A program made the position numbers and the translations under genes. A stretch of DNA of 6,873 nt, from contig CAIUGQ010000449.1 of assembly GCA_903898725.1 (NCBI GenBank), forward strand, positions 1 to 6,873, read 5' to 3'. Positions 1-6,873 of the stretch are shown one piece after another. The notes beneath the pieces were generated by a model. The model ran no database searches. It had not been told where the DNA came from and saw only the letters and a program-made list of their open reading frames with translations. Positions within the stretch are counted from its first letter, which is position 1. The number at the start of each line of letters is the position of its first letter. Origin of the DNA: an uncultured Burkholderiales bacterium. GTDB lineage: Bacteria > Pseudomonadota > Gammaproteobacteria > Burkholderiales > Burkholderiaceae_E.

Positions 1-177
1 GCCCAGCGACTTCAGCAGGTTCTCCCAGGGGCTGCGCCCGAGCGACAGGTCGCCCGCGGCGGCGAGCGTGGCGAGACAGGCGGCCACGAGCGCCGCGTAG
101 ACGCCGCCCAGCACCAGGAACCGGAGCCGGCCGCGCGGCGCGCGCGCGGGCAGCCGCCCCGCGGCAGCCAGGCTCAC
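1..177 (-). CDS. ABC transporter permease, PhnE-like (N-terminal fragment, runs off window)
   Basis: The first 59 codons of a membrane protein are visible before the window edge. It probably forms the inner-membrane channel for the binding protein encoded just upstream. Translation from a GTG at 177 gives a short, Arg-rich cytoplasmic start (residues 1-19), then one clear hydrophobic segment at about residues 20-41 (FLVLGGVYAALVAACLATLA), then the periplasmic-looking stretch DLSLGRSPWENLLKSLG. This fits the N-terminus of PhnE-type permeases, but the conserved EAA loop lies outside the window, so the family call rests mainly on context. The GTG was chosen because a GTGAGG Shine-Dalgarno-like run (188-183) sits 5 nt before it. 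Another GTG at 188, overlapping the previous stop, hits a stop after four codons. The gap to the binding-protein stop is 7 nt, so the two are surely cotranscribed. Confidence 0.62.
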   Translation of the reverse strand, partial: MSLAAAGRLPARAPRGRLRFLVLGGVYAALVAACLATLAAAGDLSLGRSPWENLLKSLG

Positions 178-184
178 CGACGCC

Positions 185-1086
185 TCACTTCGGCCCGAGC
201 TTGCCGGTGGCGAGACCGGCGTCGCGGATCGGCTTGTAGAACGCGTTGTCGCGGGTCACGAAGCCGGTGTAGTGCGCGGGCAGCAGGTCGGGGCGCTGCG
301 CGAGCAGCGGGCCGACGGCCTCGAGCGCGGCCCGCAGGCGCGCCACGAAGGCCCCGTCGGCCGCCAGCGGCGCACTCACCGCGAAGGCGTCGTTGGGCAG
401 CGGCGCCGACTGCCAGATGACCTTCGAGCGCTCGGCCTTGATCAGGCCCTGCTCGATCATCGCGTTGCGGTTGCGGTTGTAGTCGGCGCCGGCGTCGATC
501 GCACCGGCGGTGACCTGCATCTGGATCGCCTGATGGCGGGTGTAGAGCACCCGCCCGAAATGCCGCTCCGGGTCGATGCCCTGCTGCAGGAAGAAGTGCA
601 GCGGGATCAGGTAGCCCGAGGTCGAGCCCTTGTCGCCGAAGGCGAACGTGCGGCCGCGCCCCTTCGAGATCAGGTCCTGCGCGTCGTTCAGGCCCGATTC
701 CGGGTGGGTGACGATCAGCGCGAAGTACTCGGGGCGGCCGTCGTACAGGATCGTCGAGACCGCCTGCGCGCCGGCGAAATGCTGGGCGAGCACGTAGCCC
801 CAGGGCCCCATCAGCGCGAGGTCGGTCTCGCCGCTGGCGAGCGACTTGGCCAGGCCCTCCCAGCTGTCGACGGTGCGCAGGTTCACCGGGCGGCCGAGCC
901 GCTCGGCGAGGTGCCGCGCGAGCGGCCGGTAGGTCGCGTCGTTGCGTTCGCGGTCGGGCTGGAAGAGGCCCACGCCGAACTCCAGGGGCCGCGTCTGCGC
1001 GCGGGCGACGGCCGGCCATGTCGCGCCGCCCGCCGCGAGCACGCCCGCGCCGGTCCGCAGGACGGCGCGGCGATCGAAGCCGGCCA

Positions 1087-1087
<1 letters not shown>
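185..1087 (-). CDS. PhnD-type periplasmic oxyanion-binding protein of an ABC transporter
   Basis: A 300-residue protein of the phosphate/phosphite/phosphonate-binding (PhnD, TIGR01098-like) family, which captures a tetrahedral oxyanion in the periplasm and passes it to a PhnE-type permease. Visible marks: an N-terminal export signal with a twin-arginine-like run (D5-R-R-A-V-L-R11), a hydrophobic core and a likely cut after VARA30; the opening strand GVGLFQPDRERND (38-50); PLARHLAERLG (55-65); SGETDLALMGPWGY (85-98), matching the family's 'DLAxxGP' block; and GDKGSTSGYLIP (151-162), whose Ser/Thr-rich turn binds the anion in PhnD and PtxB. The length is normal. The start is ATG at 1087, sharing its A with the arsS TGA (TGATG), so translation is coupled. 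As I recall, a branch of this family found beside this radical SAM family carries the NCBI name 'putative selenate ABC transporter substrate-binding protein'. Arsenate, a methylated arsenical, selenate or phosphonate are all possible ligands; sequence alone does not decide. The Tat-like signal is less usual than a Sec one here. Confidence 0.88.
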
Positions 1088-2070
<983 letters not shown>

Positions 2071-2172
2071 GGGTCGATGGGCCTTACGAGCGGAGCGTCT
2101 GCCGGTGGATTCGCCGGCGAGCCCGGGAAGGTTACAGCGTCCCGCAATCCGGGCGCTGAGGCCGCCTCGGTG

Positions 2173-2212
2173 CTGGCGCGATCGTTCATCGCGGCCCTGG
2201 CGCGATCGTTCA
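2173..2212. repeat. Tandem exact 16-bp direct repeat, candidate operator
   Basis: The word CTGGCGCGATCGTTCA occurs at 2173-2188 and again at 2197-2212, identical at all 16 positions, with an 8-bp spacer and a 24-bp start-to-start distance. Similarity goes slightly further, since CGGC follows at the same offset after each copy. The second copy ends 54 bp before the iorA-like ATG. Same-direction paired sites of about this size just upstream of a promoter are typical of AraC-family activators, and such a regulator is the third gene of the rightward operon. That pairing is inference. AraC itself uses a 21-bp period, so 24 is slightly long. The divergent arsS promoter could also be affected. Confidence 0.6.
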
Positions 2213-2256
2213 ATACGGCGGGACATCGCCGACGCGATGATCGGGCCTCGCCCGCC

Positions 2257-2261
2257 GGAGG
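2257..2261 (+). promoter_or_regulatory. Strong ribosome binding site of the iorA-like gene
   Basis: GGAGG lies 5 nt before the ATG at 2267. It fixes the start of the small subunit, although the same frame stays open upstream as far as 1991. It is by far the best Shine-Dalgarno match in the window; the other genes have weak or coupled sites. Confidence 0.85.
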
Positions 2262-2266
2262 ACACG

Positions 2267-2743
2267 ATGAGGCTGCATGTCAACGGATCATGGATCGAGC
2301 TCGACGACGCCTGGGTCGAGGAGACGCTGCTGTCGGCATTGCGCGAGGCGCTGGGCCTCGTCGGTGCGAAGTTCGGCTGCGGGGTCGGCCTGTGTGGTGC
2401 CTGCACCGTCCTGGTCGATGCTCGCCCGCAGCGCGCCTGCCTGCTGCAGGCCGGCGCGCTGGGCGGCGCACGGATCGAGACGATCGAGGGCCTCCGGGGC
2501 GACGGGGGCGACGGCGTGCCGCATCCCGTGCAGCAGGCCTGGCTCGATGCGTCGGTGCCGCAGTGCGGCTACTGCCAGGCGGGGCAGGTGATGGCGACGG
2601 TGGCGCTGCTGCGTCGCCTCCCGAAGCCGGACGATGCCGACATCGACGCGGCCCTGGCGGGGAACCTCTGCCGGTGCGGCACGCAGCAGCGGATCCGGGA
2701 CGCGGTGCACCGCGCGGCGGCCGCGACCGGGGGTCGGTCGTGA
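2267..2743 (+). CDS. iorA: (2Fe-2S)-binding small subunit of an isoquinoline 1-oxidoreductase-like molybdenum hydroxylase
   Basis: A 158-residue electron-transfer subunit of the xanthine dehydrogenase superfamily. It carries two [2Fe-2S] clusters that take electrons from the molybdenum site of the large subunit. The N-terminal plant-ferredoxin-like domain binds one cluster through C38, C43, C46 and C58 (FGCGVGLCGACTVLVD, then RACLL). The C-terminal helical domain binds the second through C100, C103, C135 and C137 (QCGYCQAGQVMAT, then GNLCRCGTQQRI). All eight ligands are present and the length is standard. There is no signal peptide of its own; in this family the small subunit is thought to be exported bound to a Tat-signal-bearing large subunit. 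The ATG at 2267 is set by GGAGG 5 nt upstream. The stop overlaps the large-subunit GTG by 4 nt (GTGA). The symbol reflects family resemblance to IorA; the actual substrate is unknown. Confidence 0.9.
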   Translation: MRLHVNGSWIELDDAWVEETLLSALREALGLVGAKFGCGVGLCGACTVLVDARPQRACLLQAGALGGARIETIEGLRGDGGDGVPHPVQQAWLDASVPQCGYCQAGQVMATVALLRRLPKPDDADIDAALAGNLCRCGTQQRIRDAVHRAAAATGGRS

Positions 2744-4863
2744 CCCGGTCGCGGGTCCGCCCCGTCCGAGCCGGGCGTCGCGCGTTCCTGGCCGCCGGCA
2801 CCGGGCTGACCGTGACCTTCGTCGCCGGCTGCGGCGCGCTGCCGGTGATCCCGCGGCGCCCCGCACCGAGCGCCGCCGACGCCGGCTCGTGGATCCGCTA
2901 CGCCGACGGCCGGTACACGCTGACGATCCCGCGCGTGGAGATGGGCCAGAACGTGCTGACGGCGCTCAAGCGCATCGCCTGCGACGAGCTCGGCGTGCCC
3001 TGGGACCAGGTCGACGCGCGGCTGCACGGCACCCGGGCGCTGCCGCGCGTGAAGGCGACCGTGGGCAGCGACTCGATCCGCGAGTTCGCGATCCCGCTCG
3101 CCCAGGCCTGCGCGACGCTGCGGGACGCGCTGGCCGCCGGTCACCCGGGCGGCCTCCTGGCAGCGCGCGCCCTGCCCTACGACACGCTGCGGGCCTTCGC
3201 GACGTCCGCGCCCCGGCCGCCGCGCAGCGAGCCGATCGAGCAGGGTCGGGCCATCGTCCGGGGCGAGGCGCTCTACGCGGCCGACGTGCGTCGACCGGGC
3301 CAGCGCTTCGGCCGGGTGCTGCGGGCGCCGGTCTCGCCCGAGCTGGCCTCGCGGGTGCGGTCGCTCGACGAGGCCGCGGCACGTGCGGTGCCGGGCTTCG
3401 CGGGCCTGGTGCGCGATCCGCTGCTGTCGCTGGGTCGCGCCGAAGGGGTCGGCATCCTCGCCGCCACCCCCGGTGCGCTCGAGCGGGTCGCCGCGGCCCT
3501 GGCCGTGCGCTGGTCGGTCGACGGCGCCTTCGATGCCGACGACGTCGCCCGCGCGATCGACGTCGATGCGCGGCTCGCGCACGGTGCGCTCGGGCATCGA
3601 GCCGGCGGCGGCACGGCGGACCTCGCTGACCTGGCCGGGCCCTGGGACGTCGATCTGCGCCTCGACGTGCCGCCCGCGGCGCACGCCCCGATCGAGCCGC
3701 GCGCCGCGGTCGCCGAGTGGACCGCCGAGGGCACGCTCCAGGCGTGGGTCGGCAACCAGGACGTCTTCTACGTCCGTGACGTCATCGCGGCGCGGCTCGG
3801 CCTCGAGGCGGCGCGCGTGCACGTGCAGGGCATGCGGGTGGGCGGCGCCTTCGGCGGCAAGACGATCGCCACCGTCGAGCTCGAGGCCGCGGTCCTCGCG
3901 CGGGCCGCGGGCGGCGCGGTGAAGGTGCAGTGGACACGCGCCCAGGAATTCGCGTTCGGCTTCCATCGCCCCGCGTCCAGCCACCGCATCCGGGCGCGAC
4001 TGCGAGACGGGCGCATCGACGCGTGGTGGCATGGCTTCGCATCGGGCCACATCCTGTTCACGAACGCCGTGCTCCCGGCCTGGATGCAGCGGCTGACCGA
4101 CGTGATCGGCGACGACGGCGTCGCACGCGCCGCAGTGCCGCCCTACCGGACCGGGGCGACGCGCGTCGAGTTCGACCTGGTACGCCTGCCGATCCTGGGC
4201 GGACCGTGGCGCGGGCTCGGCGCCGGCCCGAACGCGCTCGCGATCGAGACCGCGATGGATGCGCTGGCGCGTGCGGCCGGACGCGATCCGGTGGCGTTCC
4301 GGCTGGCGCATATCGAGTCCCCCAGGCTGGCACGCGTGCTGCGGCGGGTGCGCGACGCCGCCGGCAGGCCGCCGTCGGGCGATGGCGCGCGCCGCGTCGG
4401 CCGCGGCGTGGCCTGCGGAATCTACAAGGGGGCGAGCTTCGCGGCGGTGATCGCCGATGTCGACGTCGATACCGCCGACGGCACGGTGCGCGTGCTGCAG
4501 ATGCACTGCGTGCACGACTGCGGCCGGGTGATCGATGCCGACCAGGTCCGCGCGCAGTGCGAGGGCAACCTCGTCTGGGGACTGGGCATGGTGCTGCGCG
4601 AGGCGCTGCCGATCGGCACCTCGACGATCGGGGCGGCGAGCTTCGCCGACGCGCCGATCCCGCGGATGGGCGAGGTACCGCCCCTGCACGTCGAGCTCGT
4701 CGACGACGGCGATCCGCCGACCGGCGCGGGCGAGACCGCGATCGTCGCCTCGGCCGGTGCGATCGCGAACGCGATCTTCGATGCGATCGGCTATCGTCCG
4801 AACCGCGTGCCGGTGCGCCCCGCCGACGTGCTCGCCCACCTGCGGGCGGGTGGGCGCGGCTGA
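2740..4863 (+). CDS. iorB: Molybdopterin-binding large subunit of an isoquinoline 1-oxidoreductase-like hydroxylase (Tat-exported)
   Basis: A 707-residue catalytic subunit. The molybdenum-cytosine-dinucleotide family it belongs to hydroxylates N-heteroaromatics or aldehydes using oxygen from water. Residues 1-31 form an export signal: twin arginine (G12-R-R-A-F-L-A-A19), a hydrophobic stretch, then VAGC31, which resembles a lipobox. The split catalytic-domain pattern of IorB follows: YTLTIPRVEMGQ early; GGAFGGK (368-374) before the EAA segment and VQWTR; GPWRGLGAGPN (488-498); EIGhV-like FAAVIADVDVD; HDCGRVIDADQVRAQCEG (592-609); and PTGAGE with the expected catalytic base Glu665, followed by AIANAIF. 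IorB proteins that I recall are somewhat longer (about 740-780), so this is a compact member, but every active-site block is present. The GTG at 2740 was chosen because it gives the complete signal and overlaps the iorA stop (GTGA); a G-run lies at 2729-2733. No cytochrome c subunit or XdhC-like maturation gene lies nearby. IorB assignment is secure at family level; the substrate is unknown. Confidence 0.9.
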   Translation: MTRSRVRPVRAGRRAFLAAGTGLTVTFVAGCGALPVIPRRPAPSAADAGSWIRYADGRYTLTIPRVEMGQNVLTALKRIACDELGVPWDQVDARLHGTRALPRVKATVGSDSIREFAIPLAQACATLRDALAAGHPGGLLAARALPYDTLRAFATSAPRPPRSEPIEQGRAIVRGEALYAADVRRPGQRFGRVLRAPVSPELASRVRSLDEAAARAVPGFAGLVRDPLLSLGRAEGVGILAATPGALERVAAALAVRWSVDGAFDADDVARAIDVDARLAHGALGHRAGGGTADLADLAGPWDVDLRLDVPPAAHAPIEPRAAVAEWTAEGTLQAWVGNQDVFYVRDVIAARLGLEAARVHVQGMRVGGAFGGKTIATVELEAAVLARAAGGAVKVQWTRAQEFAFGFHRPASSHRIRARLRDGRIDAWWHGFASGHILFTNAVLPAWMQRLTDVIGDDGVARAAVPPYRTGATRVEFDLVRLPILGGPWRGLGAGPNALAIETAMDALARAAGRDPVAFRLAHIESPRLARVLRRVRDAAGRPPSGDGARRVGRGVACGIYKGASFAAVIADVDVDTADGTVRVLQMHCVHDCGRVIDADQVRAQCEGNLVWGLGMVLREALPIGTSTIGAASFADAPIPRMGEVPPLHVELVDDGDPPTGAGETAIVASAGAIANAIFDAIGYRPNRVPVRPADVLAHLRAGGRG
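4833..4856 (+). other. Hairpin at the 3' end of the iorB-like gene
   Basis: CGCCCACC (4833-4840) pairs perfectly with GGTGGGCG (4849-4856), giving an 8-bp, almost all-GC stem with an 8-nt loop, inside the last codons of the large subunit and 34 nt before the regulator's ATG. No T-run follows, so it is not a classical terminator. It could protect the iorAB message or reduce read-through into the regulator gene. In DNA this GC-rich, chance stems are common. Confidence 0.35.
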
Positions 4864-4889
4864 CGCACGCCTGCCCGCACAGCGCTTCG

Positions 4890-5876
4890 ATGGACGACTT
4901 CGCCAGTGCCGCCATGGTCCGTGTGCTGACCCACGGGATGGCTGCGCTCGGCCTCGAGATACCGGATGCGGCGGCCGCGTCGGGCGACACGCCGGCACGG
5001 ATCGGGCTCGACGTGAAGCGCGCGGTCGTCGAGTCCGCGATCCGGCAGGGCGGCCTCGCCTGCCTGCCCCGGCTCGGCCGCGGCGTGCTCACGTTCGCCG
5101 ACGACCCCACGCACCGCGCCCTCACCGCCGCCCGCGACGGCATCGACCTCCTGGAGCGCTGGTGCCGGCTGGAACGCTACGTGCACTCGGAACACCGCCT
5201 CGAACTGCGCGCGGGCGGCGACGGTCGGGCGGACCTCAGGCATGTGTCGCTGCAGCCGGGGCACGCGCCGTCGGCGGCCGAGGACCTGGTGGTGCTCGGC
5301 GTGCTCGCCGCACTGCTCGAGGCGATCGGGCTGCAGGCGGTGCGGGCGACGATCGACGGGCACGAGGTCCTGGGGGACGGCGCGACGCAGGCGCTGCTGG
5401 GGCGACTGGCGCAGGCGGGGCGCACCGGTGACTGGACCCTGCACTGGCGTCCCGGCCGCAGAGGCAGCGAAGCGACGGCCAGCGCCGTTGCGCCGCCGCG
5501 GCCGTCCGGCGGGCCCGTGGCGGCGCCGCTCGACCTGTGCAGCACGCTGCCCTGGCCGGACGCGGCGCTGCGCTGCGCGCGCGATGCGCTGTCCGACCCG
5601 CTGCGGCCACGCACGCTCGCTGAAGCCGCCGCGGCTCTCGGCCTGTCCGCGCGCGGGCTGCAGCGCACGCTCGCGGATGCAGGCCTGACCTGGTCGGCCG
5701 TGCAGGCACAGACCCGTGTCCGCGCAGCGTCGTGGTGGCTGCTGGAGACCCCGCTGCCGATCGCCGAGATCGGCTTCCTGTCCGGCTATTCGGACCAGCC
5801 GCACTTCACGCGCGAGTTCGGCCGGCGCATCGGCCTGCCGCCGGGGCGGTATCGCGTGCACTTCTCGCGCGGGTAG
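4890..5876 (+). CDS. AraC-family transcriptional regulator
   Basis: A 328-residue cytoplasmic DNA-binding protein. The N-terminal two-thirds (about 9-200: VRVLTHGMAALGLEIPDA..., LERWCRLERYVHSEH...) resembles the arabinose-binding-like sensing domain (PF12625 type) of AraC regulators. A low-complexity Ala/Pro/Gly linker (about 190-220) leads to the C-terminal double helix-turn-helix (226-325): first helix pair TLAEAAAALGLSARGLQRTL (242-261), second PIAEIGFLSGYSDQPHFTRE (290-309), then FGRRIGLPPGRYR, the usual AraC signature. It begins 26 nt after the large-subunit stop, in the same direction, so it is probably cotranscribed and controls this oxidoreductase operon, perhaps by sensing its substrate. 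The 16-bp tandem repeat upstream of iorA is a plausible binding site. The ATG at 4890 has no good Shine-Dalgarno site; another ATG at 4914 is possible and would lose eight residues. Expression may depend on coupling to iorB translation. Confidence 0.88.
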   Translation: MDDFASAAMVRVLTHGMAALGLEIPDAAAASGDTPARIGLDVKRAVVESAIRQGGLACLPRLGRGVLTFADDPTHRALTAARDGIDLLERWCRLERYVHSEHRLELRAGGDGRADLRHVSLQPGHAPSAAEDLVVLGVLAALLEAIGLQAVRATIDGHEVLGDGATQALLGRLAQAGRTGDWTLHWRPGRRGSEATASAVAPPRPSGGPVAAPLDLCSTLPWPDAALRCARDALSDPLRPRTLAEAAAALGLSARGLQRTLADAGLTWSAVQAQTRVRAASWWLLETPLPIAEIGFLSGYSDQPHFTREFGRRIGLPPGRYRVHFSRG

Positions 5877-5881
5877 CCCCC

Positions 5882-5947
5882 GACCCGATCGGGTCAGGCC
5901 TCGACGGGCGCCGAAGCGGTCGCCCGACCCGGATGGCTCCGTCGGGC
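5882..5947 (+). terminator. Possible factor-assisted terminator: GC-rich hairpins after the regulator gene
   Basis: Right after the AraC-type stop (TAG, 5874-5876) lies a perfect 14-bp palindrome, GACCCGATCGGGTC (5882-5895; 5-bp stem with a GATC loop). Further on, GCCCGAC (5922-5928) pairs with GTCGGGC (5941-5947), a 7-bp stem with a 12-nt loop, and GGGCG (5906-5910) with CGCCC (5921-5925) is a competing stem. There is no U-tract, so intrinsic termination would be weak. The position, after the last gene of the operon and before a gene that seems unrelated, is what supports the call. The palindrome could instead be a protein-binding site. Confidence 0.3.
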
Positions 5948-5978
5948 CCGCTGGAGCGGCCGGACGCCGGGCCGACCC

Positions 5979-6006
5979 TTGCGAGGACGCGCTTCTGCCC
6001 TACTGT
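5979..6006 (+). promoter_or_regulatory. Possible sigma-70 promoter of the diguanylate cyclase gene
   Basis: TTGCGA (5979-5984) and TACTGT (6001-6006), 16 bp apart, keep the most conserved bases of the -35 (TTG) and -10 (TA...T) boxes. Transcription would begin near 6013, leaving a leader of about 75 nt before the GTG at 6088. The -10 match is only 3 of 6, so this is a candidate only. Confidence 0.28.
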
Positions 6007-6087
6007 CACCGTCATCGGCCCGCCGTGACTCCGGCCGAGTGCTCAGACCGGGCGTACCCGGTCACCGTCGCCCGCAAGGCGCATCCC

Positions 6088-6870
6088 GTGTTCGATACCG
6101 TCACCCGATTCCTTGGCGCCATGCTGCTGCGACTGCCGACCTGGGCAGCCGTCGCCGCGATCTCGGGGACGTCGGTCGCGCTGACGGTCGGCGCGGTGCT
6201 CGCCGTGCACGTCCTCGGCCCCGGCTATGGCGACGGGCTGCGTCGCGCGCTCACGATGGGCAGCGTCATGCCGCTGATCGTGTCCGCCCCCGTGGGCTGG
6301 ATCGTCGTGGGCCTGCTGAGGGCACTCGAGCGAGAACATGCACGGGTGCTCGCGCTCGCGGGTCACGATGCCCTGACGGGCCTGGCGAACCGGCGGACCG
6401 CGACCGAGCGGGCGCATCGCGACATCGACATGGCCCGGCGGGGCGGCCGGCCGCTGGCCATCGCGCTGCTCGACCTCGACGAATTCAAGGCCGCCAACGA
6501 CCGCCACGGTCACGCGGTCGGGGACGCCCTGCTGTGCGCGACCGCCGAGGCCTGCAAGCGGACGGTGCGCGCCGCCGACACCGTGGCCCGATGGGGCGGC
6601 GAGGAGATCGTCATCGTGATGCCGGACACCGATCAGGCAGGCGCGGCCGTCCTGATGGAGCGCGTGCGCGATGCGGTGTCGGCCTCGCGGGTGCCGGGCA
6701 CCGACGGCGAGGCCGTCGGCTGCACGGCCAGCATCGGCGTCGCCGGCCTGGCCGCTTCGGATGCGGCACCGCCGACCCCATCGGTCTTCGAGCAGCTCGT
6801 CGCGACGGCCGACCGCGCGATGTACGACGCGAAGCGTTCGGGCCGGGACCAGGTGCGCGTCGCGGCCTGA
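6088..6870 (+). CDS. Membrane-anchored diguanylate cyclase (GGDEF domain)
   Basis: A 260-residue enzyme that joins two GTP molecules into the second messenger cyclic di-GMP at the inner membrane. The N-terminal part has two hydrophobic segments (about 19-43 and 54-77) with only a short loop between them and no recognisable sensor domain. A short charged helix (78-92) leads to the GGDEF domain: HDALTGLANRR (93-103), LLDLDEFKAANDRHGHAVGD (127-146), the active-site signature R168-W-G-G-E-E-I174, ASIGVA and the closing ADRAMYDAKRSGRDQV. GGEEI is an active variant of GGDEF. R161-A-A-D164, five residues before it, is an intact inhibitory site, so the product should restrain the enzyme. The GTG at 6088 was chosen for the AAGG at 6076-6079. 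GTG at 6025 (281 residues) and ATG at 6121 (249 residues, starting just before the first helix) are alternatives. It lies 211 bp after the AraC-type gene and is probably transcribed on its own; the signal it senses is unknown. Confidence 0.9.
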   Translation: MFDTVTRFLGAMLLRLPTWAAVAAISGTSVALTVGAVLAVHVLGPGYGDGLRRALTMGSVMPLIVSAPVGWIVVGLLRALEREHARVLALAGHDALTGLANRRTATERAHRDIDMARRGGRPLAIALLDLDEFKAANDRHGHAVGDALLCATAEACKRTVRAADTVARWGGEEIVIVMPDTDQAGAAVLMERVRDAVSASRVPGTDGEAVGCTASIGVAGLAASDAAPPTPSVFEQLVATADRAMYDAKRSGRDQVRVAA

Positions 6871-6873
6871 GCC

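Larger units (their letters stand above)
2071..2266. promoter_or_regulatory. Divergent intergenic control region between arsS and the iorA-like gene
   Basis: This 196-bp gap separates two genes read in opposite directions, so it must hold promoters for both the arsS operon (leftward) and the oxidoreductase operon (rightward). I could not find a convincing -35/-10 pair on either strand. The arsS half holds a 6-bp inverted repeat, GCCCGG (2121-2126) with CCGGGC (2149-2154), and a 5-bp one, GCCGG (2101-2105) with CCGGC (2114-2118), either of which could fold in the arsS leader. The iorA half holds the 16-bp direct repeat listed separately. No credible gene lies in the gap. Confidence 0.7.

Noticed and set aside
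2173..2212. Tandem sigma-54 promoters
   Set aside because: TGGCGCG-N4-TTCA resembles the -24/-12 pattern TGGCACG-N4-TTGC, but the nearly invariant GC of the -12 element is CA in both copies. A repeated regulator site fits better, although the resemblance is worth remembering.
2206..2241. Sigma-70 promoter for iorA, using TTCAAT or GATGAT as the -10 box
   Set aside because: Neither has a matching -35 box at 16-18 bp. The best pair gives three and four matches of six, not enough to call.
2071..2406. ArsS extended upstream to the ATG at 2406
   Set aside because: The extra 112 residues are low-complexity, overlap the iorA coding region and contain the operator-like repeat. Family homology begins at the ATG at 2070.
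2569..4998. 809-codon minus-strand open frame opposite the large subunit
   Set aside because: The translation is His/Arg/Ala-rich with no motif, while the plus strand encodes a complete, well-matched enzyme. It is a GC-driven shadow frame.

Overview
This is a very GC-rich window (roughly 70% G+C or above by eye). Starts are ATG or GTG, genes are tightly packed, and codons end mostly in G/C. Together with the gene families present, this suggests a high-GC proteobacterium, most likely a betaproteobacterium of the Burkholderiales type. That placement is inferred from composition and gene content; there is no rRNA or other marker gene here.

Left part (1-2070, minus strand): a compact, translationally coupled operon read leftwards. 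It starts with arsS, a radical SAM enzyme of the arsenosugar-biosynthesis family. Next is a PhnD-type periplasmic binding protein of the phosphate/phosphonate/oxyanion ABC class with a twin-arginine-like signal. Last is the first 59 codons of what looks like its permease, cut by the window edge. The arsS stop and binding-protein start share one base (TGATG), and the permease GTG follows 7 nt after the binding-protein stop. The order suggests that an arsenic (or selenium-like) oxyanion importer and a radical SAM enzyme of organoarsenical synthesis are made together. No arsM, arsR or ATPase gene is visible.

Middle (2071-2266): a 196-bp divergent intergenic region. Its clearest signal is an exact 16-bp direct repeat at 24-bp spacing, just upstream of the rightward operon and a good candidate operator.

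Right of it (2267-5876, plus strand): an isoquinoline 1-oxidoreductase-like molybdenum hydroxylase. The small [2Fe-2S] subunit (iorA-like) overlaps the large molybdopterin subunit (iorB-like) by 4 nt (GTGA). The large subunit begins with a twin-arginine signal that also carries a lipobox-like VAGC. An AraC-family regulator follows 26 nt later, after a strong hairpin at the end of the large-subunit gene. The three genes probably form a self-regulated catabolic or detoxifying oxidase unit of unknown substrate. A cytochrome c partner and an XdhC-type chaperone are absent from the window.

Far right (5877-6873, plus strand): a 211-bp gap with GC-rich hairpins and a possible promoter, then a small two-helix membrane diguanylate cyclase with an intact GGEEI active site and RxxD inhibitory site. 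It appears to be a separate transcription unit. No tRNA, rRNA, CRISPR array, insertion sequence or phage-like gene was seen.
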